The translations under genes and the position numbers were made by a program. Source: Anaerolineales bacterium (GTDB lineage: Bacteria; Chloroflexota; Anaerolineae; Anaerolineales; Villigracilaceae). Taken from it: a DNA stretch of 23,188 bases. The notes below the pieces were generated by a model. It had not been told where the DNA came from, did not search any database, and saw only the letters and a list, made by a program, of their open reading frames with translations. Where the stretch lies: contig JACKAV010000017.1 of NCBI GenBank assembly GCA_020634895.1, positions 1 to 23,188 of the forward strand. Direction: 5' to 3'. Below are positions 7,991 through 14,594 of the stretch, piece by piece. Numbering within the stretch: the stretch's first letter is position 1; each line of letters begins with the position of its first letter.

Positions 7991-9124
7991 TTATGGGCGC
8001 ATTCCGTTCGCAGTGTGGTTCAGATTCGGTACGATGCCCATGTCTCCACTCTCTGGAAACAATTTCTCTGTAAAAGTTTCGATGGCTTGCTGGTTGCTTG
8101 CGGTTACCTTTGTGTTACCCTGCCCGGCAAATGCAAGAGTGATGGTCATTGCGTCGGTTGTCGAACCGGTTTTGGGGTCATATTCGAAGCGTTCCAGTTG
8201 GTCGATCCACTGATAGAGTTGGGTTAATTGTTCGTTGTCCAGCCAGGTTTGTCCCAAGTCTTTAGCCTGTCCATTCCTGCAACTGGAAGCACTGACAAGT
8301 CCCGTTGTGTACACAGACAGATCATCGCAAAATCCAGCCAAGCCGCCTTCACGGTGCCAGCCGATCACCAGACCATTGGCAGCACTGGAGCGTCCCGCCT
8401 GGGTTTCGTCAGCGACGAGTTTTGCCCATAGGGATAAGCTGCGTTCTTCGTCCACAGATGGAGCCGTGCTGCCGGAGCCGATAAGTGACACTGTCCCGTT
8501 CGGCAGATCGAAGGAGAACGATTTGAAGGTGGTGACAAAGTGGTCCAGTTCGGCTGACCTGCCTGCGTCGATGAAAGGAACCGTCTCCAATTTCCCATTG
8601 CATGAACCGTATGCAACTCCATTGGATTCAGAGATCAGAAAACTTTGACATCCCTCCCCGTTTTGGATCTTAAAACTGACCCCTGTGGTATTTGGCGTTG
8701 ACCCATCCGCAGGCACGATCTGACTCCCATCCAGGTTGCTTCGAATTTCATAGGTCTGGTCATTCGCTGACAGCGTGATCTTGTACCCGTCCACCACGTG
8801 CATGGCACACATGATCCCCGGCTGCTGAACACCCAGACATCCATCCGGCCACTGAGTTTGTTGAATATCCGTCAGTTTTATCGCCTCCACACCGAGCTGC
8901 AATTGTTCGCCAAGCGCAAACTTTGCTGCGGATATGGCTGAGTTCATCTGGTTATTAATAACCACAGGTGTTGACCCTAAAACAGGTTGGGGCGTTGGAT
9001 TGCTCTGCGCCATAGACGGAGCGCACGCAGTCAAAAGTATGGCAAGCGATAGGATGATTGCAATGACCTGAAATGACTTCTTGAGTAGGTTGATACGAAT
9101 AAAGTTTGTTTTATTTCCTTTCAT
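7991..9124 (-). CDS. predicted lipoprotein, 377 aa, with a W-P-D-x-C-L-G-V domain
   Basis: A 377-residue exported protein. Its signal peptide ends in the lipobox LTAC, with Cys34 as the anchor, followed by a short Ser/Pro/Gln-rich linker. Residues of about 65-140 form a small domain with the pattern TQWPDGCLGV, GIMCA and DGYKITLSANDQTYEIRSN. I recognise this as a domain of about 70 residues that recurs in secreted Chloroflexota and cyanobacterial proteins. The second half (about 150-377) is a distinct, unrecognised region with paired cysteines (GEGCQSF, GSCNGK, GFCDD, SSCRNG), likely disulfide-bonded. The ATG at 9124 has GAGGAAG upstream. The extension to 9181 would overlap the TMEM175 gene and lacks that signal. 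The molecular function is unknown. Confidence 0.85.
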   Translation of the reverse strand: MKGNKTNFIRINLLKKSFQVIAIILSLAILLTACAPSMAQSNPTPQPVLGSTPVVINNQMNSAISAAKFALGEQLQLGVEAIKLTDIQQTQWPDGCLGVQQPGIMCAMHVVDGYKITLSANDQTYEIRSNLDGSQIVPADGSTPNTTGVSFKIQNGEGCQSFLISESNGVAYGSCNGKLETVPFIDAGRSAELDHFVTTFKSFSFDLPNGTVSLIGSGSTAPSVDEERSLSLWAKLVADETQAGRSSAANGLVIGWHREGGLAGFCDDLSVYTTGLVSASSCRNGQAKDLGQTWLDNEQLTQLYQWIDQLERFEYDPKTGSTTDAMTITLAFAGQGNTKVTASNQQAIETFTEKLFPESGDMGIVPNLNHTANGMRP

Positions 9125-9141
9125 TCTTCCTCGAATTTCAT

Positions 9142-9777
9142 TTATCTCGTCAGCAAGGCGGCTGGAGCCGTCAGTATCCACGAGAATTTTGCAAGGTCAG
9201 GGTTGATATATGCGATCCCGATTGACAACAGAAACACGACCGGGATCGTCAAAATGGAAAGCAGATGACGGCGTGCGGTTTTGGCGTCAATATTTTTCTC
9301 GATCAATCTGTTCTCGCGTGACACATACCACCACAAGCCCGCGGAAATTAATCCCGTGACCGCGATGCTCAATGCATAGAAAATGGTGGCAGTGCGATTG
9401 CTGTTCTCGCTCAAAATGGAGGTGGGAAATGGAATGAAGGCGATGCACATCAACATGAGCAAATTGAGCAGCAACAGCCGGGTATCGTAACGGTTGACGA
9501 AACGAAAGCGGCGGTGGTGCGCGATCCAAAAATTACCGATGACCAGAAAGCTGATGATGAAGCTCAAGTACCGGGGCCATATCTCAAGCAGGGAATGTGT
9601 AAGTTGTAGGTTGGACAAGCCCGCAGCTTCCACAGGAAGGTGAATTTCCAGCGCGAGCAGTGTGATGGCGATCGCAAATACCGCGTCACTGAAGAATACC
9701 AGGCGCTCCAGTCCTACTTCATCATCGAACTGTTCGTTTTTTGAGACTTTCTTGAACACTTGGGTTGTTGAAGCCAT
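9142..9777 (-). CDS. TMEM175-family (DUF1211) potassium channel-like protein
   Basis: A 211-residue membrane protein with six predicted spans. It carries the family signature RLVFFSDAVFAIAITLL (R25...F29-S30-D31), the RxxxFSD motif of the first helix that lines the pore in bacterial TMEM175 tetramers. A second hallmark is FLVIGNFWIAHHRRF in the third-helix region. Bacterial members conduct potassium or other monovalent cations without a classical selectivity filter, so a role in membrane potential or ion balance is likely. The ATG at 9777 is preceded by a GGAG located in the last codons of the 105-aa membrane gene. The lipoprotein gene follows after 17 bases. Confidence 0.92.
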   Translation of the reverse strand: MASTTQVFKKVSKNEQFDDEVGLERLVFFSDAVFAIAITLLALEIHLPVEAAGLSNLQLTHSLLEIWPRYLSFIISFLVIGNFWIAHHRRFRFVNRYDTRLLLLNLLMLMCIAFIPFPTSILSENSNRTATIFYALSIAVTGLISAGLWWYVSRENRLIEKNIDAKTARRHLLSILTIPVVFLLSIGIAYINPDLAKFSWILTAPAALLTR

Positions 9778-9782
9778 TTCCG

Positions 9783-10100
9783 TTACTCCGCTGGTGAGTT
9801 ATCTTCTTCTGTCGGTTGACCGATACTTCTAAAGATCGCCGAAGCACCCATCGCGATCAGGATGAACGGTCCAATGATGTGCCACGGAATATCCGCACTC
9901 ACAAACAATGGGATGGCAGCGAAGAAGCCGAACGTGGTCAGTGCTGCAAGATATTTGCCGCGCAAGATCAATTCTGCGCTGCCTGCCAGACCGATCACAA
10001 GCAGGATGCCGGGCCACCACCAACCGGTGTAAACCAGGATTCCCAAACCGATAAGAAAAACTCCGCCTGAAACGCTGGGTGTGCGGTTTCGTCTGTTCAT
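9783..10100 (-). CDS. small membrane protein with LiaF/DUF5668-like repeat of spans
   Basis: A 105-residue protein with four short hydrophobic segments arranged as two pairs (GGVFLIGLGILVYTGWWWPGILLVIGLAG at about 12-40, and AALTTFGFFAAIPLFV with HIIGPFILIAMGASAIF at about 52-90). The GxxLIxxGxxxxxxxWWPxxLIxxG pattern is typical of the membrane region of LiaF/DUF5668-type proteins, which often sit beside stress-responsive two-component systems. The ATG at 10100 has a strong AAAGGAG eight bases upstream. It lies 34 bases after the receiver gene and five bases before the TMEM175 gene. Confidence 0.78.
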   Translation of the reverse strand: MNRRNRTPSVSGGVFLIGLGILVYTGWWWPGILLVIGLAGSAELILRGKYLAALTTFGFFAAIPLFVSADIPWHIIGPFILIAMGASAIFRSIGQPTEEDNSPAE

Positions 10101-10134
10101 GAACTTGTCTCCTTTAGCTCCAATAAAATTTGAC

Positions 10135-10503
10135 TCAACTCTTTGATTTAATCGAGCGAATCGCTTCGATCAATTCGCCATCAGGTTTTTGTTTGCTAAC
10201 AAATGCGGATGCTCCGGCTTTTAGTGCACGCTCACGATTGGATTGGTCGTCATATAGGCTGAGAACAATCACAGAACAATTTTGGAAGTCGCGGTGTAAA
10301 CGTTCGGTCAAGGTGAAGCCATCCATGCCAGAGAGCCGGATGCCGGTCACAACCACATCGGGCTGGAGTTCGCGTGCCAGCCGCAGTGCTTCCCAGCCGT
10401 CACCAGTTTCTCCGACCACGAAGAAATCCGTTTCAACGTTGAGCCGCATCCGCAGACCTCTGCGAATGCCGGCTTCTTCATCGACGATAAGGATTTTGAT
10501 CAT
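10135..10503 (-). CDS. stand-alone receiver-like protein lacking the phosphoacceptor Asp
   Basis: A 122-residue single CheY-like receiver domain with no output domain. The acidic pair region (LIVDEEAG), the switch Ser (VIVLSLYDD), the conserved Lys (AFVSKQKP) and the GMDGF loop are present. The residue aligned with the phosphorylated aspartate is Gly54 (PDVVVTGIRLSGMDG, where active receivers read PDVVLMDIRMPGMDG). Aspartyl phosphorylation is therefore not expected at the usual site. It may act as a phosphorylation-independent pseudo-receiver, for example by protein contact. The ATG at 10503 fits the domain start; the upstream TTG at 10509 adds two residues. No clear Shine-Dalgarno is visible. 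It heads the long minus-strand operon and diverges from a complete NarL-type regulator. Confidence 0.88.
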   Translation of the reverse strand: MIKILIVDEEAGIRRGLRMRLNVETDFFVVGETGDGWEALRLARELQPDVVVTGIRLSGMDGFTLTERLHRDFQNCSVIVLSLYDDQSNRERALKAGASAFVSKQKPDGELIEAIRSIKSKS

Positions 10504-10566
10504 GCCCAAAGTCTAGTGGGAAGCGATACAATTTACATCGGGAGAAGGTCTATTTATCATCTCCGA

Positions 10567-10605
10567 CTTAAGACTGAGATGGTTTTAAGCGGTGCGCACT
10601 ATAAT
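10567..10605 (+). promoter_or_regulatory. promoter of the response-regulator/kinase operon with a CTTAAGAC site
   Basis: A perfect -10 box TATAAT at 10600-10605 has no recognisable -35 box. In its place is the near-palindrome GACTTAAGAC (core CTTAAGAC 10567-10574), preceded by TCTCCG at 10560-10565. If transcription starts near 10612, the site is centred at about -41.5, the usual place for a class II activator. The same arrangement recurs upstream of the CPBP gene at 13391-13429. The predicted start leaves a leader of about 15 bases with AGGAG (10615-10619) before the ATG at 10627, which argues against the longer frame beginning at 10516. Confidence 0.7.
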
Positions 10606-10626
10606 GAATCAGAGAGGAGAGAGCCA

Positions 10627-11259
10627 ATGTCCATTCGTGTGCTTCTTGTTGATGATCATGCAGTGGTCCGTCAGGGGTTGAAAATGTTCCTCGGACTGGA
10701 TCCAGATCTGGATGTCGTAGGCGAAGCGGAAAATGGGGAGGAGGCGATCCGTCTCATTCCGGACCTGAATCCTGAGGTGGTCCTCATGGACCTTTTGATG
10801 CCCGTCATGGATGGGATCGAAGCCATCACACACATCCGCCAGGAATTTCCTAATATAGAAGTCATCGCGTTGACCAGTGTGCTCGAAGACGAAGCTGTGA
10901 TGAAAGCCATGCGTGCCGGCGCCATTGGTTATCTTCTCAAGGACACACAGGCGGAAGAGTTGCGGCGTGCCATCAAAGCCGCGGCGGCAGGACAGGTACA
11001 GTTATCACCGCAAGCCGCAGCGCGTCTGATGCGCGAGGTGCGTGCGCCGGACAGCCCTGAAAAATTGACCGAGCGTGAAACGGACGTGTTGCGCCTGCTG
11101 GCATTGGGGCAGGCGAATAAGGAAATTGCGCTTGAACTCAGCATTGGGGAAAAGACGGTCAAGACTCACGTGAGCAGTATTTTGAGAAAATTAAATGTAC
11201 CCAGCCGAACGCAGGCGGCGCTTCACGCGGTGCGAATTGGATTGGTTTCGATCGAATAG
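10627..11259 (+). CDS. NarL/LuxR-type response regulator
   Basis: A 210-residue two-component response regulator. The receiver (1-about 120) contains the acidic pair in LLVDDHAVVRQGL, the phosphoacceptor D55 in VVLMDLLMPVMDG, the switch Thr in VIALTSV and the conserved Lys in GYLLKDT. The C-terminal LuxR-type helix-turn-helix (about 146-208) reads LTERETDVLRLLALGQANKE and KTVKTHVSSILRKLNV. The ATG at 10627 has AGGAG seven bases upstream and lies after the predicted promoter. The sensor kinase gene follows after 11 bases, so the two form one signalling pair. The CTTAAGAC site shared by its own promoter and the CPBP promoter is the best candidate target (inference). Confidence 0.96.
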   Translation: MSIRVLLVDDHAVVRQGLKMFLGLDPDLDVVGEAENGEEAIRLIPDLNPEVVLMDLLMPVMDGIEAITHIRQEFPNIEVIALTSVLEDEAVMKAMRAGAIGYLLKDTQAEELRRAIKAAAAGQVQLSPQAAARLMREVRAPDSPEKLTERETDVLRLLALGQANKEIALELSIGEKTVKTHVSSILRKLNVPSRTQAALHAVRIGLVSIE

Positions 11260-11270
11260 GAAGTTTCAGC

Positions 11271-13322
11271 ATGTTCAAGATCAGCAATGTAAGTGTCAAG
11301 ATCGGTGCGGGGTTGTTGGCGTTTCTCTTGATGGTGGCGGTGGTCACCAGCTTGATCGTCAAGCGCGGGTTCGACCAGGCGGAGCAGTCAGCAGTGCAGC
11401 TCAGTGCCGATGGTCTACAATCTCAAAGCAAATTGACTTTGATGCAACTGGCGCAGCAACAGGCGCAACTCTACGACCGCGAATTACAGCGTGCCGCACG
11501 CATGACCATCATCGCCGCCGACTTTATGGAAAAGATGCATGCTACTGGAAAAAGTGTAGACTGGTCGAACACAAAGAACGTGGTGTACGAATCTTCGCAA
11601 TTGACGCTCAGCCCGGATGGCTTGCTTTATTACGATGGAAACCCAAACCGTACGACAGAGATCCTTCACATCGGCAGTATCACACCCGATGCAACGACAG
11701 ACAAAAGCTTGCGAGACTCAGCTATTTTGGAAGAGCTGTTCCCGTCACTGTTGTCACAAGTGGAAACGGGATCGGGAATCTATTTTCAGGGCACGCAGCT
11801 TACCTTTCGTTATTACCCTGTGCGAAACCTGCCTGAATTGGAGATCGAAAACGGTGCGGCAGAAGCGGCGCAATCTGCCCGAATTGAAGACCTGCCGGTC
11901 GCGCCAAACAACAATCCCGACCGAAAAACCATTTGGATGCCGCCTTATCTTGATGACGCCGGGCAGGGTCTATTGGTCAGCGCCGATACGCCGATCTATT
12001 ACGGAGATGAGTTTCAGGGCTTTATCGGCATTGATGTATCCCTCTCGCGCCTGGATGAACGCCTAAATACGATCAAGCCGACAGCAGGCAGCTTTATCTT
12101 TTTAATGGATGCTGACGGCAAGCTAATTTCTATCTCCCCTGAGAATGCACAACAACTTTCCAGTCGCGAGTTGACCGCCGATGAAACGTCTCCAAATGGT
12201 TTGTTGGGGCTGACTTTGCAAGGCATCAACCCAGAGTTGGCGAAGATCATGACCCCGAATACCCTTTCGCAGAGTGGAACACTGGATATTGATCTCAATG
12301 GTCAACCTGCGTCTGTTGCGTACGCGCCGCTTCCCAATTTGAATTGGAGCTTGTCCATCGTCGTGCCGTTGAACGAGGTTACCGCCAAATCGCAGGAAGT
12401 TTCCAGTGCCATCCAACAAAATGGTTCCGCCACTGTGCGAAATACCTTGCTTGTCACGGGAATCTTTTTTCTCATCGCGGGTTTTTTCAGTGTGCTTCTC
12501 AGTTTACGTTTTATCACAGGTCCAATCATGCAAATGATGAACGGAGTGCGATCCATTACGGCGGGCAATCTGAACGTGTCGGTGCCTGTCATTGCCAATG
12601 ACGAACTTGGTGAGCTTGCCACATCCTTTAACCAAATGACCAGCGAGCTCAAGCATCGTACTCATGAACTTTCACAAACCAGTGCCGAGCTGCAGGTCAA
12701 AGAAGCGCAATTGAAAGTTGCTACATTGGAAGAGCGACAAAGGCTGGCTCGCGAACTGCATGACTCGGTTTCGCAAGCCCTGTATGGGATCGCGCTGGGC
12801 GCGCGCACGGCTCAGACTCAACTGGAGCGTGATCCTGCCAAATTAGCTGAACCACTCGATTACATTCTCTCCCTCGCCGAAGCAGGACTCTCCGAGATGC
12901 GTGCCCTCATCTTCGAGCTTCGCCCCGAGTCCCTTCAGAACGAAGGTCTGGTCGCCGCCCTAACCAAACAAGCAGACGCTATCCACGCTCGACATAAGAT
13001 CAATGTCGTGACCGACTTCGGCGACGAACCTGACATCTCGTTGGATGCAAAAGAAGCTTTGTATCGTATCGCACAGGAAGCCCTGCAGAACGTCGCCAAA
13101 CATGCTCACGCTACTAAAGTGGAATTGAGTATGCAAAACAAGAACGGGAGTCTGTTATTGGAAATTCGCGACAACGGCAAAGGTTTCGATGTGAGCCATG
13201 AATTCCCAGGTCACCTTGGCATGAAGTCCATGCCTGAGCGGGCGGCGCAAATTGGCGGAGAATTCCACATCCAAAGCCAGCCTGGCGAAGGGACGGTGAT
13301 CACAGTCACCATTCCAAAGTAG
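11271..13322 (+). CDS. membrane sensor histidine kinase (Cache-like sensor, HAMP, HisKA_3)
   Basis: A 683-residue sensor kinase that should phosphorylate the upstream NarL-type regulator. The order of parts is: a first membrane span (about 10-30); a large extracytoplasmic region (about 31-388) that looks like a double Cache domain (IWMPPYLDDAGQGLLVSADT and GDEFQGFIGIDVSLSRL are typical); a second span (about 391-412); HAMP (about 413-466); a coiled-coil linker (HELSQTSAELQVKEAQLKVA); the HisKA_3 dimerisation helix with phosphoacceptor H497 in RLARELHDSVSQAL; and a HATPase_c domain with N607 in EALQNVAKHA, the DNGKGFD box (634-640) and GHLGMKSMPERA. AGGAAG overlaps the stop codon of the regulator gene, eight bases before the ATG. 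An intrinsic terminator follows directly. The ligand is unknown; Cache domains often bind small organic molecules. Confidence 0.95.
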   Translation: MFKISNVSVKIGAGLLAFLLMVAVVTSLIVKRGFDQAEQSAVQLSADGLQSQSKLTLMQLAQQQAQLYDRELQRAARMTIIAADFMEKMHATGKSVDWSNTKNVVYESSQLTLSPDGLLYYDGNPNRTTEILHIGSITPDATTDKSLRDSAILEELFPSLLSQVETGSGIYFQGTQLTFRYYPVRNLPELEIENGAAEAAQSARIEDLPVAPNNNPDRKTIWMPPYLDDAGQGLLVSADTPIYYGDEFQGFIGIDVSLSRLDERLNTIKPTAGSFIFLMDADGKLISISPENAQQLSSRELTADETSPNGLLGLTLQGINPELAKIMTPNTLSQSGTLDIDLNGQPASVAYAPLPNLNWSLSIVVPLNEVTAKSQEVSSAIQQNGSATVRNTLLVTGIFFLIAGFFSVLLSLRFITGPIMQMMNGVRSITAGNLNVSVPVIANDELGELATSFNQMTSELKHRTHELSQTSAELQVKEAQLKVATLEERQRLARELHDSVSQALYGIALGARTAQTQLERDPAKLAEPLDYILSLAEAGLSEMRALIFELRPESLQNEGLVAALTKQADAIHARHKINVVTDFGDEPDISLDAKEALYRIAQEALQNVAKHAHATKVELSMQNKNGSLLLEIRDNGKGFDVSHEFPGHLGMKSMPERAAQIGGEFHIQSQPGEGTVITVTIPK

Positions 13323-13331
13323 GCAAGCAAA

Positions 13332-13360
13332 AGACGCTCCGTATGTGGAGCGTCTTTTTT
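13332..13360 (+). terminator. intrinsic terminator after the sensor kinase gene
   Basis: The 9-base stem AGACGCTCC (13332-13340) pairs with GGAGCGTCT (13347-13355) around a GTATGT loop. Five Ts follow (13356-13360) after the T that closes the stem. It begins nine bases after the kinase stop codon and ends the response-regulator/kinase operon before the separate CPBP promoter. Confidence 0.92.
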
Positions 13361-13390
13361 ATCAGGCGAAGGTGGGTCAGCCTTCTCCGT

Positions 13391-13429
13391 CTTAAGACCG
13401 AAGATAAAAAAAGTGTTGCTGACTACAAT
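13391..13429 (+). promoter_or_regulatory. promoter of the CPBP protease gene with a CTTAAGAC site
   Basis: The -10 box TACAAT lies at 13424-13429. The perfect palindrome GTCTTAAGAC (13389-13398, core CTTAAGAC 13391-13398) occupies the -35 region, preceded by TCTCCG (13384-13389). The core-to--10 distance is 33 bases, identical to the response-regulator promoter at 10567-10605, with further shared bases (aag, tgc, act and aatg) between and after them. The arrangement suggests control by the same class II activator. Confidence 0.7.
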
Positions 13430-13471
13430 GCAACCACGTTTTCAACCTTTATCTTTAGTTCGGAGGAACCC

Positions 13472-14239
13472 ATGCAAAACCAAGCCAATATTTCTGTTCA
13501 GTCACCCAAACAGGGAATGCGCGCCGCAATGCTGTCGTATTTTGAACGGCATCCTGTGCTTTCGGCGGTTATCGTCTTTCTGGTTTATCTGCCAACCGCC
13601 ACTCTGTTTGGACTCGCTGCCAAGGCGATCTTCCCGCAGTATCAGCCTGATTTCATCGCCCTGATCGGGATGTCCGTTGTCGTTGCCCTCATCCTTTCCG
13701 TTTTGGGATGGTGGAAGGAAGCCGGATTCAACCTTCCAACCGAATGGCGCGATTCCCGTTTGGTTATCATCCCATTCCTTGTTGTTTTAGGCTTGCCCTT
13801 TCTCAGAGGCATTAAGGCTAACGATGCAGGCACACTTGTATACCTCGTGATCGGCTATGCCCTGACCGGTTTCATGGAAGAAGGTCTCATGCGTGGCGTC
13901 GTGTTACGCGTGCTCAAGCCGATAGGCACGACCCGCAGCGTAGTTATTTCATCCCTGCTCTTCGGGTTGATGCACATAGGCAACCTGCTCTATCGCAATC
14001 CCTTCATTGTCTTCGCTCAGATGATCGGCGCCTTCGTGCATGGCATCGGTCTTAGCGCCATTCGACTACGCACCAATACCATTTGGTTTCCGGTCATCCT
14101 GCATGGACTGCATGACCTGGCACTGAAATACACCAACTTCCCCGCCATTCCGCTGGATGTGGTACAGGTCACATTGCTGATGATCTACGGCATCTATCTG
14201 CTGCGCGGATGGAAAGCTCCCGAAGTAACAGCGGTTTAA
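13472..14239 (+). CDS. CPBP-family intramembrane protease (second copy)
   Basis: A 255-residue membrane protein with about seven hydrophobic segments and the CPBP motifs FMEEGLMRG (E136, E137, R141), GLMHIGN (H168) and ILHGLHDLA (H211). It should be an intramembrane glutamic endopeptidase. It is shorter than the CPBP protein at 3735-4679 and has little obvious similarity outside the motifs, so it is not a recent duplicate. The ATG at 13472 has GGAGG five bases upstream. The frame is open from 13343, but that part precedes the predicted transcription start near 13436. The gene is monocistronic, between its own promoter and a strong terminator, and is probably controlled by the adjacent two-component system. 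Confidence 0.9.
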   Translation: MQNQANISVQSPKQGMRAAMLSYFERHPVLSAVIVFLVYLPTATLFGLAAKAIFPQYQPDFIALIGMSVVVALILSVLGWWKEAGFNLPTEWRDSRLVIIPFLVVLGLPFLRGIKANDAGTLVYLVIGYALTGFMEEGLMRGVVLRVLKPIGTTRSVVISSLLFGLMHIGNLLYRNPFIVFAQMIGAFVHGIGLSAIRLRTNTIWFPVILHGLHDLALKYTNFPAIPLDVVQVTLLMIYGIYLLRGWKAPEVTAV

Positions 14240-14281
14240 CGTTATAAACTCACGATCGAAATAAAATCTTATCCAAGCATG

Positions 14282-14324
14282 ACTCACCCACGAAATCAAG
14301 GTTTCGTGGGTGAGTTCGTTTTTT
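14282..14324 (+). terminator. strong intrinsic terminator after the CPBP gene
   Basis: The 14-base perfect stem ACTCACCCACGAAA (14282-14295) pairs with TTTCGTGGGTGAGT (14302-14315) around a 6-base loop. TCG and six Ts follow (14319-14324). It lies 42 bases after the CPBP stop codon. Confidence 0.93.
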
Positions 14325-14594
14325 AAAGCGGATTTAAATTTTTTCCGCATCCATCTGACTTTGTCAGTATCCAGCATTAAATTCGGGGGTAATTATGCTT
14401 TTGATAAATGGCAAATTTTGTATGGGCGGCAAATCATCATTCAAAACGCCCATCATCATGCTTGAATAAAAGTACATTTCATCACTTGACATCAACCTTT
14501 CAGAAATGTAAACTTCACCATAATTTTCTAATTTTTTATTAATATTTAGACTTCTTTGGGAAAATCAATCGCATTTCGAAGGGACATGTGTATC
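14325..14594. other. AT-rich intergenic region before the giant secreted gene
   Basis: These 270 bases follow the CPBP terminator; the whole gene-free gap is 14240-14594. The region is clearly more AT-rich than the genes on either side. It holds a small CTGAC/GTCAG stem-loop near 14356-14368 and the promoter of the giant gene at 14486-14514. Short open frames on either strand here lack ribosome-binding sites and coding character. I saw no RNA gene or long repeat. Confidence 0.6.
14486..14514 (+). promoter_or_regulatory. sigma-70-type promoter of the giant secreted protein gene
   Basis: A perfect -35 box TTGACA (14486-14491) is followed after 17 bases by TAAACT (14509-14514), which matches the -10 consensus at four of six positions and is directly preceded by TG. 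The start would fall near 14521, giving a leader of about 74 bases. AAGGGA at 14579-14584 serves as the Shine-Dalgarno, ten bases before the ATG at 14595. Confidence 0.65.

Noticed and set aside
10516..10626. N-terminal extension of the NarL-type regulator
   Set aside because: It contains the promoter (TATAAT at 10600-10605) and precedes the receiver domain, which starts properly at the ATG at 10627 behind an AGGAG.
13343..13471. N-terminal extension of the second CPBP protein
   Set aside because: It begins inside the terminator hairpin of the kinase operon and spans the CTTAAGAC promoter. The ATG at 13472 has GGAGG.
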